Source: an uncultured Mailhella sp. (GTDB taxonomy: Bacteria; Desulfobacterota; Desulfovibrionia; Desulfovibrionales; Desulfovibrionaceae). Taken from it: a stretch of 64,000 nt of DNA. Positions within the stretch are counted from its first letter, which is position 1. Each line of letters opens with the position of its first letter. The stretch covers positions 71,469 through 135,468 of the forward strand of contig CAJTRG010000006.1 in assembly GCA_910578585.1 (NCBI GenBank). Direction: 5' to 3'. The position numbers and the translations under genes were made by a program. Below, one piece after another: positions 43,674-51,896 of the stretch. The notes below the pieces were generated by a model. It was not told the DNA's origin. It saw only the letters and a program-made list of their open reading frames with translations, and ran no database searches.

Positions 43674-44427
43674 GATTGCTTCCCCTTTCCTGATGATTTT
43701 CGCTGCCATGCCCGTTATGTTCACCGTGTTCTCTGTCAGAAGGCAGGAACAGTTGTTTGATGAAAACAGCAATTACCCCAAAGAGAGCCGCTCCCGCCGT
43801 CCATTTGACGCCCTGGCTGGCAATATGCATAAAGCGCATGGGAAGAGGCGCTTCCACGGGTTTTGCCCAGTCCGTGGGCATGGTCTCGGAAATATAGGTA
43901 AGACTTGGTTTTGTATCGCAGTTTTCAGCCGTGATATAGACTTTATTTTTGGCAGCTGCCAGCACTTTTGCAACTTCGCTGTTTGGATCCTCGGCATCGC
44001 CAAAAACACGGCAATGCGTCGTGCACACAGCAACACAGGCAGGAACTTCGCCCGCCTTGAGATTGGCGCCGCAATAATCGCATTTATCCGCTGTGCCCGT
44101 ATAATAGTTTTTATGGCGAGCCTGATAGGGGCAGGCTTTGATGCAGGAACCGCAGCCTATGCAGCGGTCTTTATCAATATTCACCGTGCCGTCTGCTGAT
44201 TTATAGGTAGCGCCGGTAGGGCAGGCATAGACGCAAAGCGGCTCATCGCAGTGCATGCAGGCTCCGGGCTGAAAGCTGACCTTGCTGGCGATTTGGCTGT
44301 TGGGCGTATTTCTGACCCAGTTTCGGCTGTAGTCAAGAGGTACATTATTTCTTTGCCGGCAGGCAAGTATGCAAGCTTTGCAGTTTATGCATTTTTCCGC
44401 ATTGATAGCCATGATAAAGCGTGACAT
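43666..44427 (-). CDS. Four-cluster ferredoxin subunit (PhsB/DmsB-like) with membrane tail
   Basis: A 253-residue electron-transfer protein. Four [4Fe-4S] motifs are visible: CINCKACILAC near residue 13, CMHCDEPLCVYAC, CIGCGSCIKAC and CDYCGAN...CVAVC. Unlike typical 190-residue homologues it continues into a membrane helix (WTAGAALFGVIAVFIKQLF, about 208-227) and a His-rich tail (EHGEHNGHGSENH). It links the molybdenum subunit to the cytochrome b. AAGGAGGG precedes the ATG, 12 bases after the catalytic gene. Confidence 0.88.
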   Translation of the reverse strand: MSRFIMAINAEKCINCKACILACRQRNNVPLDYSRNWVRNTPNSQIASKVSFQPGACMHCDEPLCVYACPTGATYKSADGTVNIDKDRCIGCGSCIKACPYQARHKNYYTGTADKCDYCGANLKAGEVPACVAVCTTHCRVFGDAEDPNSEVAKVLAAAKNKVYITAENCDTKPSLTYISETMPTDWAKPVEAPLPMRFMHIASQGVKWTAGAALFGVIAVFIKQLFLPSDREHGEHNGHGSENHQERGSNHD

Positions 44428-44439
44428 AATACCCTCCTT

Positions 44440-46599
44440 TTATATTTTGGTCAGACGGCAGCCGACGCCGTTGTGTTGACAGGAAATACGATCCCAGTTG
44501 TTGGGCACAATATCATTGACCGCAATGCCTTTATTTTGCTCAAATGGTGCGCTTGGGCACAGATGAGAAGGCGTAAACACAGTACCGGGCAAAATCGCCT
44601 CACTGACTATGAGTTTGGCTTCTGTCTTGCCCACGGGTGTTTCCAGATACACCTTGTCGCCGTCCGCAAGTTCATACTTTTTGGCGGTGTCAGGATGAAC
44701 GCTGACGGTGCGTCCCTGAGAGAACTGTGCCAGCGAAGGAGAATAATTTGTCACTGTATGCTGCCAGTGATGCACAACCTTTCCCTGCGTGAAAATAAGC
44801 GGAAAATCCTGATTAGCTTTTGGTGCATAGGGGCTGTCCTTGGGAGCAGTCCATTTAATCCGCCCGAAAACCTTATCATTGACTTTCATAAAGCCGTCCG
44901 GCGTGAGCAGTTTTCCTTCTGTAAACACACAGCCCAATCGTTCTTCGCCGTTTTCTTCATAAATGGGCCAAACCAAACCGTCGGGAGATTTGCGCACGCG
45001 CTCAAGAGTGAGCCCCTTCCAGGAAGGCACCACTTCACAGAATTTATTGTACATTTCTTCCGGCGTGTTGAAATAAGGATATTTATCGCCGAAAACTTCT
45101 CTGCCCACATCAGAATAAAACTTCATGGCAGTGACGCATTCACCGGGAGCTTCCACAATCTGATCGCGCCACACGGTTTCTTTTTCATTGCCGTAGGCAG
45201 AACCGGCGGCTTCCGGACTAAAGGTCATGGGCACAAAAAGATGAGAAATTTCTGCTTCCGGCGTCATATAAAATCCGCAGTGCACCACAAAAGGCACATT
45301 GCCGATAGCTTCGCGCACGCCCTTGCCGTCAGGATAACGGCGGTAACTGGAATTAAGGAACAATATATCCAGTTTCTTCTTGCTCATGGCAAGGCGCAGG
45401 CGTCTGAAATTCATTTTTGCCCGCGTATTTTTGCCGGACATGGCTTCCACAAATTCATGTTCGCCGCCGGGCTTGCCGCTGTGCATGGTCAAAATGCCGC
45501 GGCCTTCGCCAATCATATTGCCGGTAATGCCCTGCATGAGAATAACAGTGCGCACAGTGGGGATACCATTGGTATAACGGCAAATAGATCCTCCGAACCA
45601 CACAATGGTGCGGTCACTTTTGCCAATAATTTCCGCAAGTTTGATCACCTGATCCTGCGGCACGCCGGTGATTGCCTCCACCTGTTCCAGACTATAGCTT
45701 TGCACATCTTCTTTCAGCACATCCAGTTCAGGCACCAGTTCACGGGCTTTTTCTTCGTCCAAGAGTTCGTTTTGCACCAGATAATTGATAATGCCCATGG
45801 CCAGCACGCCGTCCGTGCCGGGAATGGGATGAACCTGAAAATCAACGAAATTGCTGGTGCTGGTGCTGCGCGGGTCTATATACACAATTTGTACATTTTT
45901 CTCTTTTGCCATCACGAGCCAGCGAGAATAGGCAGGATAGAGTTCGCAAAGGTTGGCGCCCCATAAAATCAGCAATTTGCTGTTCAAAATTTCATTGACT
46001 GTGGTGGTGGGATTGCCCGTGCCTGCCATCATGGTCAGCATATTGGCAGCCGTGCTCACGCAGGTTTCTCCGGGAGGCATGGCATGCACAGAACCTGCCA
46101 TATTAAGAGTAATCAAGGCGGCAAGCTCGCTTTCACGGCTGTCCCAAAGGGGCATGGTCATGGCAATTCTGTCGCCGGCAGCGTCTTTGTGGGTATCTAA
46201 ACACGCACGCATTTTTTGCGCGGTGAGTTTGACAGCTTCATCATAAGAAATTTTTGTCCAGGAACCGTCAGCTTCCTTTTTCATGGGATGAACCAAACGG
46301 TGCGGGCTTTCCATGAGCTCAACAATGGAAAGTCCCTTTGGACACATGGAACCGCCAGTCCAACGATTATCTTTATCGCCGATAATGCGCTCTATTTTAC
46401 CGTTTCTTACTTCAGCATGATAGGTACAGCGAACCTGACAAAAGGGGCAATACCCCTTGACAAGCTTGGCAGGTTCCGTTGATTTGGAAATTTTTTGCCC
46501 CATGGCATGGGCTTTTGGAGAAGAAGAAAGTGCAGTTCCGCTTGCGACAATACCTGCACTTAATTTGAGAAAATTACGTCTTGAATAGGTATTTAGCAT
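44440..46599 (-). CDS. Molybdopterin oxidoreductase, PhsA/PsrA-like catalytic subunit
   Basis: A 719-residue periplasmic enzyme. The Tat signal is SRRNFLKLSAGIVASG, ending near AHA. The FeS motif is CPFCQVRC with the fourth Cys in GGSMCPKG. The likely Mo ligand is Cys in PPGETCVSTAAN. The C-terminal molydopterin domain includes HHWQHTVTNYSPSLAQ. Gene order catalytic-FeS-cytochrome b fits thiosulfate or polysulfide reductase; tetrathionate or other substrates cannot be excluded. The ATG at 46599 starts right before the Tat motif; an in-frame codon at 46692 would overlap the neighbouring gene. Confidence 0.82.
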   Translation of the reverse strand: MLNTYSRRNFLKLSAGIVASGTALSSSPKAHAMGQKISKSTEPAKLVKGYCPFCQVRCTYHAEVRNGKIERIIGDKDNRWTGGSMCPKGLSIVELMESPHRLVHPMKKEADGSWTKISYDEAVKLTAQKMRACLDTHKDAAGDRIAMTMPLWDSRESELAALITLNMAGSVHAMPPGETCVSTAANMLTMMAGTGNPTTTVNEILNSKLLILWGANLCELYPAYSRWLVMAKEKNVQIVYIDPRSTSTSNFVDFQVHPIPGTDGVLAMGIINYLVQNELLDEEKARELVPELDVLKEDVQSYSLEQVEAITGVPQDQVIKLAEIIGKSDRTIVWFGGSICRYTNGIPTVRTVILMQGITGNMIGEGRGILTMHSGKPGGEHEFVEAMSGKNTRAKMNFRRLRLAMSKKKLDILFLNSSYRRYPDGKGVREAIGNVPFVVHCGFYMTPEAEISHLFVPMTFSPEAAGSAYGNEKETVWRDQIVEAPGECVTAMKFYSDVGREVFGDKYPYFNTPEEMYNKFCEVVPSWKGLTLERVRKSPDGLVWPIYEENGEERLGCVFTEGKLLTPDGFMKVNDKVFGRIKWTAPKDSPYAPKANQDFPLIFTQGKVVHHWQHTVTNYSPSLAQFSQGRTVSVHPDTAKKYELADGDKVYLETPVGKTEAKLIVSEAILPGTVFTPSHLCPSAPFEQNKGIAVNDIVPNNWDRISCQHNGVGCRLTKI

Positions 46600-46679
46600 A
46601 TTGTTATCTTTCTTATAAGGAGTGTGCAAAGAAATAGGCATGGGAAAAATCCCATGTCTATTTCCAAAAAGGCTCATAC

Positions 46680-46967
46680 TTAGCAGTTGCAATCAAAGCT
46701 TTCAACGCCTTCAATTACAAAAAATTCAGTAATGGCTTTGATTTTGCTGTCGTCAATGCCTTCAATTTCTTTCAAATCATCATAGCTTGTGAAATCACCA
46801 ACATTTTGAATATATTCGGTGATTTTTGCAGCAAGGTCAGCGCCAACAGCAGGACAAGCAGCCAATTCTTCTTGAGTTGCTGTATTGATATTTACTTTTT
46901 CTGCTGCAAATGCAGGGCCCATGCTGCACATAAGAGCAAGTGCCAAACCAAAAATAATTTTTTTCAT
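46680..46967 (-). CDS. Exported helix-hairpin-helix (ComEA-like) protein
   Basis: A 95-residue protein with a signal peptide (MKKIIFGLALALMCSMGPAF) and one ComEA-type helix-hairpin-helix domain: VNINTATQEELAACPAVGADLAAKI followed by DLKEIEGIDDSKI. Such small periplasmic HhH proteins bind DNA in uptake or have unknown roles. It ends in CNC. AAAGGAG precedes the ATG. It is 80 bases upstream of the molybdoenzyme gene on the same strand and may be co-transcribed, with no obvious functional link. Confidence 0.85.
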   Translation of the reverse strand: MKKIIFGLALALMCSMGPAFAAEKVNINTATQEELAACPAVGADLAAKITEYIQNVGDFTSYDDLKEIEGIDDSKIKAITEFFVIEGVESFDCNC

Positions 46968-47246
46968 AGCAATCTCCTTTAACTACCTATAATAATGAAA
47001 GTTACAGGTATTTTATACTGTACTGAATTTTATGCTATTCAAAGAAATTAATCAAGAAATTTTTAATTTTTTTTATTTCAATATGTTGTATTTACTCATA
47101 TTTTTCTCTTTTTGTGACAGAATTGTCAAGGCAAAAGGAAAAATTTTATAAAATTATATAAAATTATTTACAAAATTTTCTTACAAAAATGTTAAACAGA
47201 AAATTCCTTTCTTCACAAAGTAGTGTTATTCAAACAACTTACATAC
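46968..47246. other. AT-rich intergenic region
   Basis: Divergent control region for the HhH gene and the exported protein gene. Strongly AT-rich; no gene seen. Confidence 0.5.
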
Positions 47247-47275
47247 TTGACATTTATTTTTGCTCTTTTTATTAT
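47247..47275 (+). promoter_or_regulatory. Strong promoter of abundant exported protein
   Basis: Perfect TTGACA (47247-47252), 17-base spacer, TATTAT (47270-47275). Confidence 0.75.
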
Positions 47276-47323
47276 ACGGAAAAAGGGAACAAAATTGTTC
47301 TGAAAAAAAGGAGATTATGGCTT

Positions 47324-48760
47324 ATGAAACTTAAAGCAACTGTTATGTCTTTAGTCTTGGCATTAGGCTTTGCTGGAACATCTGCTTTCGCTGCCGATGA
47401 TGGTCGTGTAGTTATGACCTCTCCAGCAAAAGACGGTGCCTATGTGTTAAAGATGAAAGGACTTGTAAACAACCACAGAATTAAACTTTTGAATGGCGAC
47501 CGCAAAGCTATCAACGACGGTATTGTTATTCGTAAAAGCTCTGTAAAAGACGGTAAAGTTACCATTCCTGCCGGCGGACTTTTCACTACTTCCCGCTGCA
47601 GCAACTGGTGGTCTTTCAACGACCATACCTTTACTATTGCAGGCAAATTATTCCACTTCATTACCGACGAATATCAACAAGACGTTGTTAAAAACGTAAC
47701 CATGAAAAAAGGTGAAACTGTTTTCGGTAACGAAGAAAAAACCCGTGGTTGGGAACTTTCCAGCATTGATGTGTCTCCAATGGGCATTGAAGGCGCACAC
47801 ATGGCATATTTCAAAGTTGTAAAAACCACTGGTAACTACTATGGCAACCCATTTATAGTTGTTGCAGGTAAAAACATCACTCCTTACGGCTCCAACGGCC
47901 AAGCTGAAAAGAATGGCTCCGGCTTGAAAGAAGGTACTACTTCCTGCTTTGATCAACCGGATACAAGACCATTCATGATTGGCAACAATATTTCTACCAA
48001 CTCTCGTTCAGTTATTTATGTTGATGAAATTACCCCAACTGAAGCAAAAATTAAAGAATTTGTTACTGTAAGTACTTCTAAAGCTTTGATTTCTCCTAAC
48101 GAACCAGTTATGGGCATGTACGGAAAAGGCGAAAGCTTCAAAGTGGGCAACGCAACTGTAGAAGTTGTTGATATCAAGGGCACTGACGTTACTGTTAAAA
48201 TGACAGACGGCAAAGGCACTATTACCAAAACTTTGAAAGCTGACAAAGCCACTATGGATCTTTTCCCATCTTCCCGTGTATCCTGTGCTAACCTCTACGC
48301 TCTTTCAGCAAGCGGCAGCGAAACCGTAAATATCAACGTTCACAATGAAGGCGGAATGTTTGCTAATGGTAAAGTTGCTCTCATGGGCTACAGCGATGTT
48401 ATCACTGTCACTAACGGCGGAAAATGGGCTGCTGACGAACGCTTCCTTACCCGTCCTGAAATCTGCGCAGAATGTTCTTTCATCCACGAAGTTGTAATCG
48501 AAAACGATAAACCTATCGTTCTCGACGCTAAGAACAATGTTTTCGAAGGCCCTGACGGCTACTTCAAGATCGTTATCGATAAAATCAATGGCGATACCGT
48601 TGAAGCATGGCACGTTGAAACCAAAGAAGACAAGACTGGCAACCTCGCCGGCCGCGCTAAGGGTAAACACATCGATATGGTTATCGGTGCTGAATGCCGT
48701 TCAACCGGTCACTTCTTCAGCCGTGTATATGCCGACCTTTACAAGGAAACTCAAGAATAG
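47324..48760 (+). CDS. Highly expressed exported protein of unknown function
   Basis: A 478-residue protein with a signal peptide (MKLKATVMSLVLALGFAGTSA, cleaved near FAA-DDG). The mature part alternates short beta-prone segments and turns, with repeated pairs such as VVKTTGNYYGN and VVDIKGTDVTVKMTDGKGT. Seven or so Cys occur, including CAEC, but there is no CxxCH haem site. Codon choice is markedly uniform (GGT/GGC, AAC, GTT, ACT), AAGGAG is ideal and the promoter is strong, all pointing to high expression. A surface-layer, outer-membrane or periplasmic sensor role is possible; no family was recognised. Confidence 0.7.
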   Translation: MKLKATVMSLVLALGFAGTSAFAADDGRVVMTSPAKDGAYVLKMKGLVNNHRIKLLNGDRKAINDGIVIRKSSVKDGKVTIPAGGLFTTSRCSNWWSFNDHTFTIAGKLFHFITDEYQQDVVKNVTMKKGETVFGNEEKTRGWELSSIDVSPMGIEGAHMAYFKVVKTTGNYYGNPFIVVAGKNITPYGSNGQAEKNGSGLKEGTTSCFDQPDTRPFMIGNNISTNSRSVIYVDEITPTEAKIKEFVTVSTSKALISPNEPVMGMYGKGESFKVGNATVEVVDIKGTDVTVKMTDGKGTITKTLKADKATMDLFPSSRVSCANLYALSASGSETVNINVHNEGGMFANGKVALMGYSDVITVTNGGKWAADERFLTRPEICAECSFIHEVVIENDKPIVLDAKNNVFEGPDGYFKIVIDKINGDTVEAWHVETKEDKTGNLAGRAKGKHIDMVIGAECRSTGHFFSRVYADLYKETQE

Positions 48761-48791
48761 TAGTTCTTTGTAACTGTTGACTGAAAATGAT

Positions 48792-48822
48792 AAAGCCTCA
48801 CTCGTTGAGGCTTTTTTTGTGA
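48792..48822 (+). terminator. Terminator of exported protein gene
   Basis: AAAGCCTCA pairs with TGAGGCTTT around CTCGT, followed by a T7 run. Confidence 0.9.
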
Positions 48823-48940
48823 GAGTATTTCCCCAAAAAAGAAAAATAATGTCTTGCCAACTGCCATAATCCTTTGACAAAACAGCAGAAATATGCCATT
48901 TTTTCCAGAAAATATACGCAGATATTAGATTGAGGCTGAT

Positions 48941-50644
48941 ATGGAATTGGGCGCATACACATACGAAGAGTTTAAGGAAATAGCCACAAAGTTTCATGGC
49001 TATCCTGCCCCGGGGATTATGCTGGGTGCATATATGGTGGAGCTGGCTAAGGAGCAGGTTGCGCCGTATCTGGAAAATCACGGTTTATACAATGCCATCA
49101 GCGAAACAGGGCAATGCCTGCCCGATGCCATACAGCTCTTGACCCCCTGTACAGTGGGCAATGGCTGGCTGACAGTCTGCCATACCGGCCGCTATGCCCT
49201 GAGCCTTTTCAATAAATACACAGGCCGAGGCGTGCGCGTGTATCTTGATTATGAGAAATTAGAGCAATACCCTGCAATACGCGAATGGCTGATGAAACAA
49301 AAACCCAAACGCGAGCAAAATTCTGATGCCCTGCAGGAAGAAATACGGCAGGCAAAGCACAGTATTTGCAGTGTGCAGGAAATCACCGCTCTGCCGGAAT
49401 TTTACGGCAAACACAATAAGGGGACTGTGGTGCGCTGTGCCCTTTGCCATGAGCCCATTCCGGCGAAAGAAGGCATTATCTGCAAAGCCTGTCAGGGAAA
49501 ATCCCCGTACTGCACGGAAATGGCGGCAGAAATCCAGATCAGGGCTGTGCCGGTGGAAGAGGCAGAAGGCAAACGCGCCCTGCACGATATGACCAAAATT
49601 GTGCCCGATGAATTTAAGGGGGCGCAATTTTTGGCTGGACACACGCTCACCAGCGGTGACATGTGCGAATTGCAGCGCATGGGCAAAAATCAGATCTATG
49701 TGATTGATGAGGAAAATGAGCTGCAAAATCAACACCTTTACACTGATGCGGGCATGATCCCGGATATGGATACGCCGCAGTATATCCATGAAAATGAATG
49801 CGCAAAGGTGCTGGGCGAACTCTTGGGCGGCAAGCATATCCAGGCACAGACAAAAATCCGTGAAGGCAAAATTTCCTTTGCGGCGGAAGAAGACGGTGTT
49901 TTGTGGCTGGATGAAGCGCGCTTGCAGGAATTTAACCGCTACGGCGATGTGATTGCCGTGACCAGAAAACAGGGAAGTCGGGTCAAAAAAGGACAGCTCG
50001 TTGCCTCAAGCCGTGCCATACCGCTCTATTTGACCAAACAGCAATGGCTGAGGGCAAAAAATGTTTTGCGCGAAGGTGCGCTCTTTTCCGTTTATCCTTT
50101 ACGGCAAATGGAAGTGGGGATTTTGGTGACAGGCACAGAAGTTTTTACAGGCTTGATTGAGGATAAATTTGCCCCCGTTATCAGCCAAAAAGTGGCGGAA
50201 TACGGCTGCACGGTGATGGATATGAAATTTGCGCCCGATAACCGCGAGCGCATTTACAAGGCAGTGCAGGAACTTCGGGAAGACGGGGCTGAGCTCATTG
50301 TCACCACAGCCGGGCTTTCCGTTGACCCGGACGACGTTACCCGCAAGGCGCTGGAAGACGCCGGACTGCATAACTATCTCTATGGCATACCGATTTTGCC
50401 CGGCGCCATGAGCCTCGTAGGTGAATTTAAGGCATCCAAGGAGCAAGGCGAGCTGGAAAAGTGTGCAGTAATTGGCGTACCTGCCTGTGCCCTCTTCCAC
50501 AAAATCACAGCTTTTGATGTGCTCCTGCCCCTGGTTTTGGCGGGCGTGCCGCTGGATAGAGAAATTTTTGCCAGACGCGCGGCAGGCGGTCTTTGCGAAA
50601 GCTGCGAAACCTGCACTTATCCCCATTGCCGTTTTGCCGTGTAA
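48941..50644 (+). CDS. FmdE - zinc ribbon - MoeA-like fusion protein
   Basis: A 567-residue fusion. Residues 5-130 are FmdE-like (KFHGYPAPGIMLGAYMVELA, then GQCLPDAIQLLTPCTVGNGWL). A zinc-ribbon-like part follows (CALCHEPIPAKEGIICKAC, about 166-185). From about 215 on it resembles molybdopterin-binding MoeA/CinA domains: LAGHTLTSGDM and the MPT motif VGILVTGTEVFTG near 388 with TTAGLSVDPDDVT near 450. The C-terminus carries CESCETCTYPHC. It probably handles molybdenum or tungsten cofactor maturation for oxidoreductases. mobA follows after 18 bases, which supports this. Confidence 0.82.
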   Translation: MELGAYTYEEFKEIATKFHGYPAPGIMLGAYMVELAKEQVAPYLENHGLYNAISETGQCLPDAIQLLTPCTVGNGWLTVCHTGRYALSLFNKYTGRGVRVYLDYEKLEQYPAIREWLMKQKPKREQNSDALQEEIRQAKHSICSVQEITALPEFYGKHNKGTVVRCALCHEPIPAKEGIICKACQGKSPYCTEMAAEIQIRAVPVEEAEGKRALHDMTKIVPDEFKGAQFLAGHTLTSGDMCELQRMGKNQIYVIDEENELQNQHLYTDAGMIPDMDTPQYIHENECAKVLGELLGGKHIQAQTKIREGKISFAAEEDGVLWLDEARLQEFNRYGDVIAVTRKQGSRVKKGQLVASSRAIPLYLTKQQWLRAKNVLREGALFSVYPLRQMEVGILVTGTEVFTGLIEDKFAPVISQKVAEYGCTVMDMKFAPDNRERIYKAVQELREDGAELIVTTAGLSVDPDDVTRKALEDAGLHNYLYGIPILPGAMSLVGEFKASKEQGELEKCAVIGVPACALFHKITAFDVLLPLVLAGVPLDREIFARRAAGGLCESCETCTYPHCRFAV

Positions 50645-50662
50645 TAGCGTATTGGAAACAAA

Positions 50663-51373
50663 ATGAAAGAACTTGCATTTGTGGTCTTAGCCGGAGGCAA
50701 AAGCCAGCGCATGGGGCAGGATAAAACCCGCATGAAGCTGGGCTTGCTTCCTGAACCTTTTTGCCAAGAGCATGCGTATTTAGCCAGGTGCAGGGATATT
50801 GCCGTTATCCGGAACTTGGATTTTCTCTGGCAGTCCCTGTGGAGAGTCAGCGGGCTTTTGCCCAAACTGCCCTTTGCCGAGCAAAAAATCTATTTGAGCT
50901 GCCGCGCTGACCAAAAGGAATTTTATGAAGCGCATATTGCCGCCTGTCAGGAACTTGCCCCTGACAGCCTTGCCCCGCTGGACTATATTCTGGATGAGGG
51001 AAACGGCGTTTGCGACGCCCTGACTGCCTGCCTTGAGCATTTGCACAAAGCCATTTTCTGCCTGCCCTGCGATGCCCCCTTTATCACGGAAAACAATATT
51101 CTAACGCTCATTGATATCTGGCAAAATTCTGCGGACGAAGAGATTCTTCAATATACCTATGTTGATCCTGTCAACGGCAGAAAGGAAACTCTTATTTCCC
51201 TGTATACCATGGATGCGAAGGCAGCATTCTGCGAGGCAATGGAAAAGAAAATCCGCGTGCAAAACTCCATTTCAGACAAACACTGCGTCACTATCCCCTT
51301 TTCAGGTAACTTGCGCAAAGAGCTTTTCAATATCAACACCAGTGAAGATATAAATAAAATCAATATGTTATAA
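50663..51373 (+). CDS. mobA: Molybdenum cofactor guanylyltransferase
   Basis: A 236-residue enzyme attaching GMP to molybdopterin to give the bis-MGD cofactor. The nucleotide loop is VVLAGGKSQRMGQDKT (residues 7-22); CLPCDAPFI is the metal-binding centre and NINTSEDI the C-terminal signature. There is a longer than usual insertion after residue 35. It is the second gene of an operon with the FmdE-MoeA fusion. The product is needed by the PhsA-like enzyme encoded nearby. Confidence 0.9.
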   Translation: MKELAFVVLAGGKSQRMGQDKTRMKLGLLPEPFCQEHAYLARCRDIAVIRNLDFLWQSLWRVSGLLPKLPFAEQKIYLSCRADQKEFYEAHIAACQELAPDSLAPLDYILDEGNGVCDALTACLEHLHKAIFCLPCDAPFITENNILTLIDIWQNSADEEILQYTYVDPVNGRKETLISLYTMDAKAAFCEAMEKKIRVQNSISDKHCVTIPFSGNLRKELFNINTSEDINKINML

Positions 51374-51896
51374 TATTTTTCACATTCACACAAGAAAGGA
51401 ATTCTTTACAGGCTTCATTCCTCTCCCTTTATATTGTCTTTGAGCTGATTGACTCTAGAGCATTTCCAGTAAATCTTACGAATTTCTTGCAGGGGAAAAA
51501 CTTTATCTCTCACATACGATTAATTTCTCAAAAAATAATTTTAGTAGATACAAAAAATTAAGACTATGTACAACCTTCGCGCTTGAAAATTTCACTCTTC
51601 GGAAGCGATGAACGAAGTGAATTGCTGGAGAAGTGTGAAATAGGGAGCTGTTCGGGGGATTGAAAAGGGGGTATAAACAGGGGGATTTATCCCCCGAAGT
51701 ATACCCCACTTTTCACGGGGTGTGGGGAGGTATCCCCCACAAAAAAATTGTCTTAGGGGCACCCTAAAAATAGTATTTAAATAAAAACTAATAAAAATAC
51801 GATATTATAAAAATATTTTTTGAATGGAATTTTTTTTATAACACCCCGGCATGCCATGCTTATTCCGCATTGTATAAAATGAGAAATATAATATCA
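51374..51896. repeat. Intergenic repeats: inverted family C element and G/C-rich hairpins
   Basis: No gene. An inverted family C element spans 51589-51641 (ATTTCACTCTTC/GAAGTGTGAAAT). Next, TTCGGGGGAT (51651-51660) pairs with ATCCCCCGAA (51689-51698), enclosing further G5 tracts that could instead pair with ATACCCC or TATCCCCCAC further on. The last 100 bases are AT-rich. Confidence 0.65.

Noticed and set aside
44473..45966. Plus-strand frame of 497 codons
   Set aside because: Mirror of the molybdoenzyme gene on the other strand; composition is antisense-like and the opposite frame has clear cofactor motifs.
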